Part shown: positions 42,273-52,263 of the stretch, piece after piece
How positions within the stretch are numbered: position 1 is the stretch's first letter
How the letters are laid out: each line of letters starts with the position of its first letter
Assembly (NCBI GenBank): GCA_021325215.1
Contig: JAJPHO010000159.1
Coordinates: 1 to 57,594, forward strand
DNA length: 57,594 nt
Direction: 5' to 3'
Source: Alphaproteobacteria bacterium
GTDB lineage: Bacteria; Pseudomonadota; Alphaproteobacteria; Rhodospirillales; Magnetospirillaceae
Program-made: the position numbers and the translations under genes
The notes under the pieces: model-generated
The model's input: only the letters and a program-made list of their open reading frames with translations
Told to the model about the DNA's origin: nothing
The model's database searches: none

Positions 42273-44174
42273 CTAGAGCAGCTTCCCCGCCAGCAAATCG
42301 ACCGAGCAGCTGTCGGCGATGCCGGATTGCTTGGTGCTGTGACACTCGAAACTGAGGGTCATGTGGTCGGCGGTCTTGGTGATCCGCGCCCGCATATACC
42401 CCTCTTCATTGACCACGGCCGTCAGGCGCGGCCCGAGTCCGGCGACATAGGCGCCGCCCAGCTTCTGGGTGGCGACGATCTTGTAGCCGCCATTGCCGCA
42501 GATGAAATAGGGAATGTCCTTGGGGGCGCCCCCCACGCCGGTCTGGCGGACGATGCGCTGATAGAGATGGGCATGGCCGGCCAGCACGGCGTCGGGCCAC
42601 AAGCCGGCCTCCTGGCAATGCGCGTCGATCGCCTCGCTGACCGGATCGTTGCGGCCGGGAAACCAGCGCGGCATGTGATGGATGGCCAGCAGAACGGCGC
42701 GCTGATTGGCGTCGCGCTCCGGCTTCAGCCGCTTCAGTTCGGACAGCAGGAAGGCGAATTGCTCGTCATTCAGCCAGGGCTCGGACTCGCCGCAATTGCT
42801 GTAGAGCCCGATGATCGAGACCAGCGGCGCGTCGAGGGTGAAATAGACGCCGGGCTGGGTCATGGCCGAGCGGCGGATACCGCCGAAACCGTCCCAGGGG
42901 CCGGGAGCGGCGGCGCAGAAAGCGGCCATGAAACTGTCCAGGGACACCATGCCGACATCGTGCGTCAGGCCGTCATGATTGCCGGGAATGGCGAAGATCG
43001 GCGCCGGATAGTCGCGGAACACTTCGGCGAACTGGCCGTAATAGAATTGCTTCTCGCCGTAATAATAGACGACGTCGCCGACATGATAGAGGAAGGCCGG
43101 CTGGCTTGCCTTGGCATTGGCGGTGATCAGGTCGCCCACCGCCTGTTCGCCCTGATAATAAGCGGCAGTGACGGCACCGCTGTCGCCGATCACGTCGAAA
43201 TCGATGGTCTCGACACCGCCCGACGTGCGGTGGCCCGGTACATCCGCGCCGGCGATGGAGGTCAGGTTCATCGACACCGTATTGGCGTCGCGCGGCGCCG
43301 GCACCCGGCCATGGGTCTTGCCCTTCGCCTGCTGCTGGACATAGTCGGTGTTGAAGTAGGTGTCGTTGTCCGGAATGAAGGTCTCGGTCGCGTCGTCGGT
43401 TTCCGGATCGGCGAAAACGTAGGCCGGCGGCGGCGCCATCGCCGCCCGGGCCGCAAACGCCGCGGCCACACCCTGGTCGGTGGCCAGAATCTGCCGCGCG
43501 CGGGTCAGATGAGCGTCGATCGCCGTAACGCCGGTCGTGTTCGGATTGCCGTTACCGTTCGTGTCCAGGATCTGGCTTTTGAATTTGACGAAGAACGCCG
43601 TCGCCATGCTTTTCGTCAGGAAGATCAGCCCGCCATCCTGGTTGCGGCCATTCTCGCGGTACTGTCCGCCCATCCCGACGCGGTCGGGCGTGCCCTGATT
43701 CATATGGACGTTCTCGATGCCGGTATAGCCGGTGCCGGGCGATCCGCCCGTGGCGGGATTGACCGGATAGCCGGTGCCGAACACCGCCAGCAGGGCCGCG
43801 GCATCGGTCTTGGCCGCTTCAACGGCCTTGCCGAATTCCGTGTGGAGTTTGTCGTCCGATGGCTTGAAGCCGTTCAGGCCCCAATCCACGAAATCCATGC
43901 TGGGATCGCCATCCCCGCCTTTGACCAGAAAATTCTGGGTCTGGCCCTTGCTCCGCAGACTCCTGATCAGGTCTTTCAATTTCTGCGGGCCGGTCTTTTC
44001 GGCGTCGACGATGATCTGATACTCGACGTCGGGCCCCAGCAGCGCCGCGACGCGATAGGGCGGGTGTCCCTCGGCCGCCGGCTCGACCATGGTCAGCCAA
44101 TGGAGGTGACCGCCGCCATGAGGCCGCGATCCGACGACTTTACCGATCAGGAATCCGTAAGCTGGTAGCGGCAT
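42273..44174 (-). CDS. DUF2278 (YukJ-like) domain fused to a calcineurin-like phosphoesterase
   Basis: The 633-residue protein has no signal peptide. Residues about 1-215 match DUF2278: PAYGFLIGKVVGSRPH at the start, then GIENVHMNQGTP and NQDGGLIFL. Residues about 320-600 form a calcineurin-like metallophosphoesterase with all five metal motifs: VIGDSGAV, HVGDVVYYYG, GNHDG, IHHMPRW and GHAHLYQR. ATG 44174 follows GGAGGG by about six bases. It is convergent with the nas operon and lies downstream of the Pls-like gene, behind a probable terminator. The substrate is unknown. Confidence 0.82.
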   Translation of the reverse strand: MPLPAYGFLIGKVVGSRPHGGGHLHWLTMVEPAAEGHPPYRVAALLGPDVEYQIIVDAEKTGPQKLKDLIRSLRSKGQTQNFLVKGGDGDPSMDFVDWGLNGFKPSDDKLHTEFGKAVEAAKTDAAALLAVFGTGYPVNPATGGSPGTGYTGIENVHMNQGTPDRVGMGGQYRENGRNQDGGLIFLTKSMATAFFVKFKSQILDTNGNGNPNTTGVTAIDAHLTRARQILATDQGVAAAFAARAAMAPPPAYVFADPETDDATETFIPDNDTYFNTDYVQQQAKGKTHGRVPAPRDANTVSMNLTSIAGADVPGHRTSGGVETIDFDVIGDSGAVTAAYYQGEQAVGDLITANAKASQPAFLYHVGDVVYYYGEKQFYYGQFAEVFRDYPAPIFAIPGNHDGLTHDVGMVSLDSFMAAFCAAAPGPWDGFGGIRRSAMTQPGVYFTLDAPLVSIIGLYSNCGESEPWLNDEQFAFLLSELKRLKPERDANQRAVLLAIHHMPRWFPGRNDPVSEAIDAHCQEAGLWPDAVLAGHAHLYQRIVRQTGVGGAPKDIPYFICGNGGYKIVATQKLGGAYVAGLGPRLTAVVNEEGYMRARITKTADHMTLSFECHSTKQSGIADSCSVDLLAGKLL

Positions 44175-44225
44175 GGCATCCCTCCGCGCGATCAACTCAT
44201 GCGCGAACGATACCACATAAATCAA

Positions 44226-44246
44226 CCAAGGGGCGTGAACCCTTGG
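44226..44246 (-). terminator. Probable terminator after the Pls-like gene
   Basis: CCAAGGG and CCCTTGG pair perfectly around a seven-base loop, and on the minus strand TTGATTTAT follows. It starts 12 bases after the synthetase stop. The T-run is short, so some read-through into the phosphoesterase gene is possible. Confidence 0.45.
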
Positions 44247-44258
44247 AGACACGCTCCG

Positions 44259-47200
44259 TCAGGAAACCGGCTGCGCCGGAGCCCCCTGCCACTGGCTGTG
44301 CGGCGGCAGTTCCTCGCCCTTCATGACGATGGTCAGCGGGCCGACGCGGGCATAATCGCCGACGCGGGTGTCGTAGAGCACCGTGGTGCCGCCGGCGATC
44401 ATCGCGCCTTCGCCGATGTTCACCCGGCCGATCTTCATCACCCGGTCTTCGTAGAGATGGGTCTGCAGCAGGCCGCCGGAATTGACCGCGGCGAAGTCGC
44501 CGACCCGTACGCAGTCGAATTCGGTGATGTCGGTGCTGTCCATATAGACGCCCTGGCCGAATTTGCAGCCGAACAGGCGCAGGCACCAGGGCAGGAACGG
44601 CGTGCCGCGCAGATGGTCGAGCAGCACCGCGCCGGCCAGGCCGAAATAATTGACCGCCACCGCCTCGGTGCGTAGCGCCCACCACGACCACATCGGCTTC
44701 ATGGTCGGCTTATAGACGCCCATCATCAGCCATTTGATGAGGATGGCGGCCAGGGTCAGTCCGACCGAGATGCCGGTCGAGCACCAGATGAACTGCCAGG
44801 TCAGCGTCCAGAAATCGCGGGCGAGGATCGCCGGCGCCAGGAAGTCGACGGCGCGGCTGCCGAAGCAGATCGCCAGCATCGACGGCAAGGACACGCTGAA
44901 CGCCTCGAACAAAGCGCGTCCGACGCGGCGGCTCAGGCTCGGCTCATAGGTCCATTGCGTGCCGACCGTGTCGAAACGCTGGCGCAGGGGCAGCGGCAGC
45001 GGCGGGCTGCCGAACCAGGTGCTGTTTTCCTGCATCAGGGAATTGTCGGCCGGCGGACGCGACTTGATGCCGATCAGCACGCCTTCGGGAATGTCGGTGC
45101 CAGGCGGCACCACGGCGCTGTTGCCGACGAAGACGCGCTTGGCCGTGCTCAGCGTCTTGAGAATCATCCAGCCATTGCGCACTTCCTCGTCGCCGAGCAC
45201 CACCTCGTCGGCGATGAAGCTCTTCTCGCCGATGTCGATCAGGTCGTACGACCCGCCCAGATTGGTCGAGATCTCGGCATCGCGGCCGATCTTCGCCCCC
45301 AGCAGGCGGTACCAGTTGCGCATATAGACCGTGGCGAACAGCGACGACAGGGTTTCCAGCGTCAGTTCGGTGGCCAGGGCGACGACCCATTTGCGGATAT
45401 AGAACCAGCTATGGATCGAATAATTGCCGGTCTTGACCGAGGGCAGCACGGTCCAGCGGATCACCGTGATCAGCAGCACGGTCACCAGGATCAGCACCAT
45501 CGCCGCCGGCCAGGCGATCAGCGGCAGCAGGCCGAGATCGCCGATCGGCAGGCGGTCGCCGGCCCAGTCGCCCAGATTGTCGAGAATATAGAAGGCCGGG
45601 ATGATCGGGATCAGCGCCACCGCCGGCAGAATCGCCAGCATCACCACATAGACGGCGAAATGCACCGCGCGCAGCCCGTTGCTCGCCTTGGCCAGCGGCA
45701 GGCCGTGATCGCCCACCATGCCCACCTTGCGGCCGGGCGAGCCTTCCCAGAATTCGCCGGCGCCGACCTTGGTGCCGACCGGCAGCGCGGTCAGATCGGC
45801 CAGTTCCGAGCCCGAGCCGATATCGCAACCGCTCGACAGCACGCAGGAGGAGCCGATGGTGGCCGCCTCGCCGATCTTCAGCCGGCCGATCACCAGCTGG
45901 TTGCCGACCACCTCGGCATTGGCGAACAGCATCTTGGAGCCGAAGGCGGCATTGTCGCCGATTTCGATCAGGTCGATGGCGCCGATGTCGAAATCGCTGA
46001 AGATCACGTCCTGGCCGACCTTGGCGCCGAGCAGGCGGAACAGCACGCGCAGCACCGGCGTGCCCTTGAACCAGTTGAGATGGACGGCGCCGATGATCTG
46101 GCGGGCCAGCCACCAGCGGAAATAATAGACGCCCCACAGCGGATAACTGCCGGGCTTGGTCCGCCCCAGGATCAGCCATTTGGCGGCGATGGCGAAGGCG
46201 CTGACCGCGATGTTGATGCCGGCATAGGTCAGCGTCACCACGCGGACTTCGCGCCAGAAATTATGCTCCTCGCCGGTGAACAGCTGATAGCCCACGAACA
46301 CCGCCAGCCAGGGAGCGGTGGTGATGGCCAGCACGCCGGGCATGCAGATGGCCTGGGCCAGGCCGCACAGGAACCGGCGCAGCAGCGGCGGCGCCTCGAA
46401 GGCGAGATTTTCGGTCTTCTGGGCGCCGCGCGCGTTCAGCAGCTCGGCCATGCCGCGCAGGGTGCGGGCGGCATAGACGTCGTGGATGGTCAAATGCGAC
46501 AAAGCCGGGATCTTGCGCACCGCCGAGACGAAGCGCGCGGCGATCAGCGAATGGCCGCCCAGATCGAGGAAGAAATCCGCTTCGAAGCGGATCGGCTGGC
46601 CGGGCAGCAGCGGCTTGACCGCCGCCAGCAGCGCCGCCTCGGTCTCGTTGGCCGGCGGGTCGTCGGCCTCGAGCGGCACGTCGGGCAGTTCCAGCGGCAG
46701 CTTGGCCAGGCTCTTGCGGTCGAGCTTGCCCGAGGTCAGGGTCGGCAGTTCGGCGATGGCCTGGAAATGGGTCGGGATCATGTAAGGCGGCATGGTCGCC
46801 GCCAGAGCCTTGCGCCAGCCTTCGGCGTTGATTTCGGCACCCGGCGCCAGCTTCACGAAGGCGGCCAGATGATCCATCTCGCCGTCGCGGCGCAGCACCA
46901 GGGCGGCCTGCACCACGCCCGGCTGCTCGCCCAGGCGGGCCTCGATCTCGCCCAGCTCGACGCGGAACCCGCGGATCTTGACCTGATCGTCGATACGGCC
47001 GCGGAAGACCAGGCGGCCCTGCGCGTCCTCGATCACCGCGTCGCCGGTGCGGTACAGGACCGGATCGGTACATTCGGCGTTGAAGGGATTGGGAACGAAT
47101 TTCTGCGCGGTCAGTTCGGGCCGGCGCCAATAGCCGGAAGCCACGCCCGGCCCGCCGATCAGCAGCTCGCCTTCGACGCCCGGCGTCACGGTGTGCAGGT

Positions 47201-48221
47201 TTTCATCGACCACATAGGTGGTGTAGCCGGGCAGCGCGCGGCCGATGGTGATCGGGTCCTCGGGCTGGATTTCGATGGCGGTGGCGACCACGGTGGTCTC
47301 GGTCGGGCCGTAGGAATTGAAAAGCTTGCGGCCGGGCCGGCACCATTTCGCCGCCAGCGCCGGCGGACAGGCTTCGCCGCCCAGGATGATGACGCGCAAG
47401 GACGGCACGTCCTCGGGCAGCAGCGCCAGCAGGGTGGGGACCGTGTCGAGCACGGTGATCCCGGCATCCTTCATGCGGGCCGCCAGGGTTTCCGTGTCCT
47501 GCAAAATCTCCTGAGTGGCGATCCACAGCCGGGCGCCGGCCAGGTAAGGCAGGAAGATCTCTTCCAGCGACAGGTCGAACGCGACCGAGGCGCCCTGAAA
47601 CACCACATCCTCGGGCGACAGCTGGAACAGGGTCTGCGCCGCGCTGAGATAGTGGCAGATGTTGCGGTGGCTGATCAGCACGCCCTTGGGCACACCGGTC
47701 GAGCCCGAGGTATAGATCAGATAGGCCGGGTCCTGCGGCTGCACCGCTTCGGCAAGCACCGGCAGATCGAAACCGGCGGTCGGCAGCTGCGCCGCGCTCA
47801 GGACGGTCTGGACGATGGCGCCGGTGCGCGGCTGCGTGGTGGAATCGACCACCAGCGCCACGGCTTCGGCGTCGGCAAGGCAGATCGCCACGCGCTCGGG
47901 CGGGGCCGCCTGGTCGAAGGGTAGATAGGCGGCACCCGCGCGCAGGATCGCCAGCAGCGCCATCTGCAGATCGAGCGAGCGGGTCATCCACAGACCGACG
48001 AACTGCCCGGGCTTCACCCCGGCCGCCACCAGACCGCGCGCCATCGCCTCGACCTTGTCCGCCATCTCGCGATAGGTCAGCGAGCGTCCCTCGAACACCG
48101 CCGCGACGCTGTCGGGAGAGGTTTCAACGCGCGAAAAGAACAGGTCCGGAAGCAGGCGTGCCAAGGGCTCGGGCCCGCTTCCCGCGGCCATTGGAGTCAG
48201 TGGCAGATTGATCTGGTTCAT
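44259..48221 (-). CDS. Pls/PosA-type non-ribosomal peptide synthetase
   Basis: The 1320-residue membrane protein starts with an adenylation domain (YLIYTSGSTGVPKGVLISH, about residues 168-186; YRTGDAV; GRIDDQVKIRGFRVELGEIE). A carrier domain with DLGGHSLIAARF follows, the phosphopantetheine serine being about Ser558. After it come several membrane helices and three left-handed beta-helix-like segments (FSDFDIGAIDLIEIGDNAAFGS, NLGGSYDLIDIGEKSFIADEV, STDITEFDCVRVGDFAAVNSG). This is the layout of epsilon-poly-lysine synthetase, which polymerises one amino acid without thioesterase release. The amino acid used here cannot be read by eye. No phosphopantetheinyl transferase gene is near. Confidence 0.88.
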   Translation of the reverse strand: MNQINLPLTPMAAGSGPEPLARLLPDLFFSRVETSPDSVAAVFEGRSLTYREMADKVEAMARGLVAAGVKPGQFVGLWMTRSLDLQMALLAILRAGAAYLPFDQAAPPERVAICLADAEAVALVVDSTTQPRTGAIVQTVLSAAQLPTAGFDLPVLAEAVQPQDPAYLIYTSGSTGVPKGVLISHRNICHYLSAAQTLFQLSPEDVVFQGASVAFDLSLEEIFLPYLAGARLWIATQEILQDTETLAARMKDAGITVLDTVPTLLALLPEDVPSLRVIILGGEACPPALAAKWCRPGRKLFNSYGPTETTVVATAIEIQPEDPITIGRALPGYTTYVVDENLHTVTPGVEGELLIGGPGVASGYWRRPELTAQKFVPNPFNAECTDPVLYRTGDAVIEDAQGRLVFRGRIDDQVKIRGFRVELGEIEARLGEQPGVVQAALVLRRDGEMDHLAAFVKLAPGAEINAEGWRKALAATMPPYMIPTHFQAIAELPTLTSGKLDRKSLAKLPLELPDVPLEADDPPANETEAALLAAVKPLLPGQPIRFEADFFLDLGGHSLIAARFVSAVRKIPALSHLTIHDVYAARTLRGMAELLNARGAQKTENLAFEAPPLLRRFLCGLAQAICMPGVLAITTAPWLAVFVGYQLFTGEEHNFWREVRVVTLTYAGINIAVSAFAIAAKWLILGRTKPGSYPLWGVYYFRWWLARQIIGAVHLNWFKGTPVLRVLFRLLGAKVGQDVIFSDFDIGAIDLIEIGDNAAFGSKMLFANAEVVGNQLVIGRLKIGEAATIGSSCVLSSGCDIGSGSELADLTALPVGTKVGAGEFWEGSPGRKVGMVGDHGLPLAKASNGLRAVHFAVYVVMLAILPAVALIPIIPAFYILDNLGDWAGDRLPIGDLGLLPLIAWPAAMVLILVTVLLITVIRWTVLPSVKTGNYSIHSWFYIRKWVVALATELTLETLSSLFATVYMRNWYRLLGAKIGRDAEISTNLGGSYDLIDIGEKSFIADEVVLGDEEVRNGWMILKTLSTAKRVFVGNSAVVPPGTDIPEGVLIGIKSRPPADNSLMQENSTWFGSPPLPLPLRQRFDTVGTQWTYEPSLSRRVGRALFEAFSVSLPSMLAICFGSRAVDFLAPAILARDFWTLTWQFIWCSTGISVGLTLAAILIKWLMMGVYKPTMKPMWSWWALRTEAVAVNYFGLAGAVLLDHLRGTPFLPWCLRLFGCKFGQGVYMDSTDITEFDCVRVGDFAAVNSGGLLQTHLYEDRVMKIGRVNIGEGAMIAGGTTVLYDTRVGDYARVGPLTIVMKGEELPPHSQWQGAPAQPVS

Positions 48222-48405
48222 GATATCCGGGGCGGAGCGTATCCGCCTGGAACTCCTTCAACTCAACGGCACGGTCATACAATCGAACGCCCCTAAAAAG
48301 AAGAGGTCATTTTGGTATTTGGTTTCCATCTGTGACGGGAAGTCCGGCGGCCCCGCCGACCTCCCCCTATCCCCCTGACAAAACAGGCGGTATCATGCGG
48401 CCGTC
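48222..48405. promoter_or_regulatory. Divergent promoter region, Pls-like gene and kdpD
   Basis: These 184 bases separate the start codons of two divergent genes and should hold both promoters. An AT-richer stretch at about 48290-48330 (CCTAAAAAGAAGAGGTCATT and following) stands out. I see no convincing operator or open frame. Confidence 0.4.
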
Positions 48406-51120
48406 ATGCCTGAAACAGATCGCGAAGACCGTCCCTCACCCGATGCCCTGCTGGCGGAAGCCCAGAAGGAATCGCGCGGACGGCTGAAGATCTTCCTGGG
48501 CGCGGCGCCCGGCGTCGGCAAGACCTATGCGATGCTGGAGGCCGCCCATGAGCGCCAGCGCGAGGGCATCGACGTCGTCATCGGCGTGGTCGAGACCCAT
48601 GGCCGCAAGGAGACCGAACGGCTGGTCGCCAATCTGCCGCTGGTGCCGCCCAAGACCGTCGATTACCGCGGCCGCGTCTTCAACGAGATGGATCTCGACG
48701 CCATCCTGGCCAGGAAGCCGCGCTTCGTGCTGGTCGACGAGTTGGCCCACACCAATGTGCCGGGCTCGCGCCATGTGAAGCGCTTCCAGGATGTCGAGGA
48801 GATCCTGGAAGCCGGCATCAATGTCTATTCCACGCTGAACATCCAGCATCTGGAAAGCCTGAACGACGTCATCGAGCGCATCGCCGGCATCAAGGTGCGC
48901 GAGACCCTGCCCGATTCGGTGCTGGGCAGCGCCGACGAGATCGAGCTGATCGACCTGCCGCCGGAAGATCTGCTGAAGCGCCTGGCCGAGGGCAAGGTCT
49001 ATGTGCCGGAACAGGCCAAGCGCGCCGCGCAGAATTTCTTCTCGCCGGGCAATCTGACCGCTTTGCGCGAAATGGCGCTGCGCCATGCCGCCGAACGCGT
49101 CGACGCGCAGATGATCAATTACATGCGGGCGCACGCCATCGCCGGTCCCTGGCCGGCGCGCGAACGCATCCTGGTCTGCGTCGGCGACGATATGGGCAGC
49201 GCCCGCATGATCCGCGTCGCCAAGCGCGTCGCCGAACGCCGCAACGCGCCCTGGGTCGCCGTCTATGTCGAGACGCACCGCCATATCGGCCTGGCCGACG
49301 AGGAAAAGGACCGCATCGACCGCACCCTGCGCCTGGCCCAGCAGCTGGGCGGCGAGACCGTCACCCTGCAGGGCGAGGACGTCGCGGCCGAGGTGCTGAA
49401 CTACGCGCGCGAGAACAACTGCACCCAGCTGGTGGTCGGGCGCTCGCGCCGGCGCGGCTGGCGGCGCCTGTTCGCCGATTCGATCACCGCCAAGCTGCTG
49501 GCCCAGAGCAGCGCCTTCGACGTCATGCTGGTCGGCGGCGACGACGCCGAAGGGCCGGTCGCCGCTTTGCCGACCAAGAAGCCGGCCGAACAGATCAACT
49601 GGGTCGCCTATATCCTGGCGACCCTGGGCGTCGCCGCCGCCACCGGCATCGGCTTCGTCATCAATATCTGGCTGTCCTTGCCCAACATCTCGGTCGGTTT
49701 CCTGATCGCCGTGATGTTCATCGCCATGCGCCTGGGCCGCGGCCCGGCGATCTTCGCGTCGGTGGCCAGCTTCCTGTCGTTCAATTTCTGTTTCGCCGAG
49801 CCGCGCTTCAGCCTGGCCTTCGACGATCCGCAATTCATTCTGACCATCTTCTTCTTCCTGGTCGCCGCGATCATCGTGTCGAACCTGGCCAGCCGCGTGC
49901 AGGCCCAGGTCGACGCCGCCAAGCTGTCGAGCCGGCGCACCTCGAACCTGTATGAATTCTCGCGCAAGATCGCCGCCGCGGCGACGCGCGACGACGTGCT
50001 GTGGGCGGTGGTGCATCATGTCGCCGCCACCATCCACGGCAAATCCCTGGTGCTGCAGCCCGAGAATGGCCGCCTGGCCATCGCCGCCGGCTATCCCCCC
50101 GAGGACCAGATCGACGACAAGGACGCCGCCGCCGCCGACTGGACCTGGAGCAACGGCCGCCCTGCGGGGCGCGGCTCGACCACCCTGCCGACCGCCGATT
50201 GGCTGTTCCTGCCGCTGCGCACCGCGCGCGGACCGGTCGGCGTGCTGGGCATCCAGATGGAGGGCCAGGATTTCCTCGGCCCGGAAGACAGCCGCCTGCT
50301 GGAGACCCTGGCCGACCAGGCCGCCGTGGCGCTGGAGAGAACCAGCCTGGTGGCCGACGTCGAGGCGGCGCGCGTCTCCGCCGAAACCGAGCGGCTGCGC
50401 TCGGCCCTGCTGTCCTCGCTGTCGCATGATCTGCGCACGCCGCTGGTATCGATCCTGGGCGCCGCCACCAGCCTGATCAAATATGAGGATAATCTGTCGG
50501 CCAACGACCGCGGCGAGCTGGCCCATACCATCCAGGACGAAGCGGAACGCCTGAACCGCTTCGTGCAGAACCTGCTCGACATGACGCGCCTGGGCTCGGG
50601 CTCGATGAAGCCGAACGCCGATTGGGCCGATCTCAGCGACATCATCCGAGCCGCCGTCGACCGCGCCGAAAAGCTGCTGAAGCGCCGCCAGATCAGGATC
50701 GACATCGATCCCAGCATTCCCTTGCTCAATGTCGATTCGGTGCTGGTCCAGCAGGTCTTTTTCAACCTGCTCGACAATGCCTGCAAATATTCTCCGGCCG
50801 GCAGCACCGTCACCATCTGGGCGCGCGCCAAGGAAGACCAGGTGCTGATCGAGGTGTGCGACCAGGGCGCCGGCATCCCCGAGGCGGACCGCGAGAAGGT
50901 GTTCGACATGTTTTATCGCGTCCAGGCCACCGACAAGCAGACGGCCGGAACCGGGCTGGGCCTGGCCATCTGCCGCGGCATCATCGAAGCCCATGGCGGC
51001 ACCATCAAGGCAGAGCCGGGGTTGAACGGCGCCGGCACCTGCGTCGTCATCACCCTGCCCAAGCACGAACCCCCGGCGGTCGCCGCCGCCGAGATGAAAG
51101 CACAGGAAAACCATGCCTAA
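48406..51120 (+). CDS. kdpD: Sensor histidine kinase KdpD
   Basis: The 904-residue sensor has the KdpD-specific N-terminus with Walker A GAAPGVGKT (residues 32-40) and VLVDELAHTNVPGSRH. A universal-stress-protein domain (RILVCVGDDMGSARMI), four membrane helices (about residues 400-500) and a GAF-like domain follow. The kinase has SLSHDLRTPLVSILGAA (H674), NLLDNACKYSPAG, DQGAGI and GTGLGLAI. It senses potassium limitation or salt stress and phosphorylates KdpE. No kdpFABC genes are in the window. Its end overlaps kdpE by eight bases. Confidence 0.95.
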   Translation: MPETDREDRPSPDALLAEAQKESRGRLKIFLGAAPGVGKTYAMLEAAHERQREGIDVVIGVVETHGRKETERLVANLPLVPPKTVDYRGRVFNEMDLDAILARKPRFVLVDELAHTNVPGSRHVKRFQDVEEILEAGINVYSTLNIQHLESLNDVIERIAGIKVRETLPDSVLGSADEIELIDLPPEDLLKRLAEGKVYVPEQAKRAAQNFFSPGNLTALREMALRHAAERVDAQMINYMRAHAIAGPWPARERILVCVGDDMGSARMIRVAKRVAERRNAPWVAVYVETHRHIGLADEEKDRIDRTLRLAQQLGGETVTLQGEDVAAEVLNYARENNCTQLVVGRSRRRGWRRLFADSITAKLLAQSSAFDVMLVGGDDAEGPVAALPTKKPAEQINWVAYILATLGVAAATGIGFVINIWLSLPNISVGFLIAVMFIAMRLGRGPAIFASVASFLSFNFCFAEPRFSLAFDDPQFILTIFFFLVAAIIVSNLASRVQAQVDAAKLSSRRTSNLYEFSRKIAAAATRDDVLWAVVHHVAATIHGKSLVLQPENGRLAIAAGYPPEDQIDDKDAAAADWTWSNGRPAGRGSTTLPTADWLFLPLRTARGPVGVLGIQMEGQDFLGPEDSRLLETLADQAAVALERTSLVADVEAARVSAETERLRSALLSSLSHDLRTPLVSILGAATSLIKYEDNLSANDRGELAHTIQDEAERLNRFVQNLLDMTRLGSGSMKPNADWADLSDIIRAAVDRAEKLLKRRQIRIDIDPSIPLLNVDSVLVQQVFFNLLDNACKYSPAGSTVTIWARAKEDQVLIEVCDQGAGIPEADREKVFDMFYRVQATDKQTAGTGLGLAICRGIIEAHGGTIKAEPGLNGAGTCVVITLPKHEPPAVAAAEMKAQENHA

Positions 51121-51799
51121 GATCCTCGTGGTCGACGACGAAGCGCAGATCCGCAAATTCCTGCGCATCTCGCTGGGCGCCTCGGGCCATCAGGTGATCG
51201 AAGCGGAAACCGCCGAGGCCGGCATCGCCATGGCCAAGGCCGAACCGGTCGATCTGGTCATTCTCGATCTCGGCCTGCCCGACATGGACGGGCAGGAGGC
51301 GATCACCGCCATCCGCGAATTCTCCACCGTGCCGATCATCGTGCTGTCGGTGCGCGCCACCGAGGTCGACAAGGTCGAAGCGCTGGACCGCGGCGCCGAC
51401 GATTATGTGGTGAAGCCGTTCGGCATCGGCGAACTGATGGCCCGCCTGCGCGCCGCCCTGCGCCAGGCACCCGCGCCCGGCAAGCAGGCGCTGGACGTCT
51501 TGAAGATCGGCGGCCTGCAGATGGACTTCGCCCGCCGCGTCATCAGCCGCGACGCCCAGGAGATCCGCCTGTCGAAGCGCGAATATGATCTGCTGCGCTT
51601 CCTGGCCGCCAGCCCCGATCATGTGGTGACCCACAAGGAGATCCTGACCGCGGTATGGGGGCCTGCCCATACCGAGGACACGGTTTATCTGCGCGTCTAT
51701 GTCAATCAGCTGCGCCAGAAACTGGAGCCCGATCCGGCCGATCCCAAGATCATCCTGACCGAGCCGGGCGTCGGATACCGCCTGGCGACCCAATCGTGA
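51113..51799 (+). CDS. kdpE: Response regulator KdpE
   Basis: The 228-residue OmpR-family regulator has VVDDEAQIRKFL, phosphoacceptor Asp in LVILDLGLPDMDGQE, the Lys in VVKPFGIGELMARLRA, and a C-terminal winged helix with SKREYDLLRFLAASPDHVVTHKEIL and a final VGYRL. It is the partner of KdpD. HPr kinase follows after 25 bases on the same strand, so the phosphotransfer genes may share its transcript. Confidence 0.94.
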   Translation: MPKILVVDDEAQIRKFLRISLGASGHQVIEAETAEAGIAMAKAEPVDLVILDLGLPDMDGQEAITAIREFSTVPIIVLSVRATEVDKVEALDRGADDYVVKPFGIGELMARLRAALRQAPAPGKQALDVLKIGGLQMDFARRVISRDAQEIRLSKREYDLLRFLAASPDHVVTHKEILTAVWGPAHTEDTVYLRVYVNQLRQKLEPDPADPKIILTEPGVGYRLATQS

Positions 51800-51824
51800 A
51801 CCCGCGGCGCCTGGCGACGCCTTC

Positions 51825-52241
51825 ATGAGACTCCACGCAACCTGCGTGCTGATAAATGACATGGGCGTGCTGCTGCGCGGCCCGTCGGGAAGCGGCAAGT
51901 CGGATCTTGCCTTGCGCCTGATCGACCGGGGCGCGGTTCTGGTGGCCGACGACCAGGTTCTCCTGCGCCGCGAGGGCGAGCATCTGCTGGCCGATCCGCC
52001 CGAGATTCTGGCGGGATTGCTGGAGGTTCGCGGTCTCGGCATCCTGAAATTTCCCTATCGGGCGCCGGTTCCCGTCGGTCTGGTGATCGATCTCGATGAG
52101 CCCGAAAAGATCGAACGGATGCCGGAGCCGGAAACCCTGTCGCTGCTCGACAAAACGATCCCTTTGTACAGGGTTGCCGCCCGCGAGAGCTCGGCGCCGA
52201 TCAAGGTTCGCCTTGCGGTGCAACAGGCTGCGGGTTTTTAA
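51825..52241 (+). CDS. hprK: HPr kinase/phosphorylase, short alphaproteobacterial form
   Basis: The 138-residue protein is only the catalytic C-terminal domain of HprK, the usual form in alphaproteobacteria. Walker A reads RGPSGSGKSDLALRL (residues 18-32), followed by GAVLVADDQVLLRR and the family signature EVRGLGILKFPY. It phosphorylates or dephosphorylates a serine of HPr, encoded downstream, and so sets the regulatory state of the PTS. Confidence 0.93.
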   Translation: MRLHATCVLINDMGVLLRGPSGSGKSDLALRLIDRGAVLVADDQVLLRREGEHLLADPPEILAGLLEVRGLGILKFPYRAPVPVGLVIDLDEPEKIERMPEPETLSLLDKTIPLYRVAARESSAPIKVRLAVQQAAGF

Positions 52242-52263
52242 TGGCCGACCCGATGAGAACGCC

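Noticed and set aside
44955-47924. 989-codon open frame opposite the Pls-like gene
   Set aside because: Antisense shadow; the other strand codes for clear adenylation and carrier motifs.
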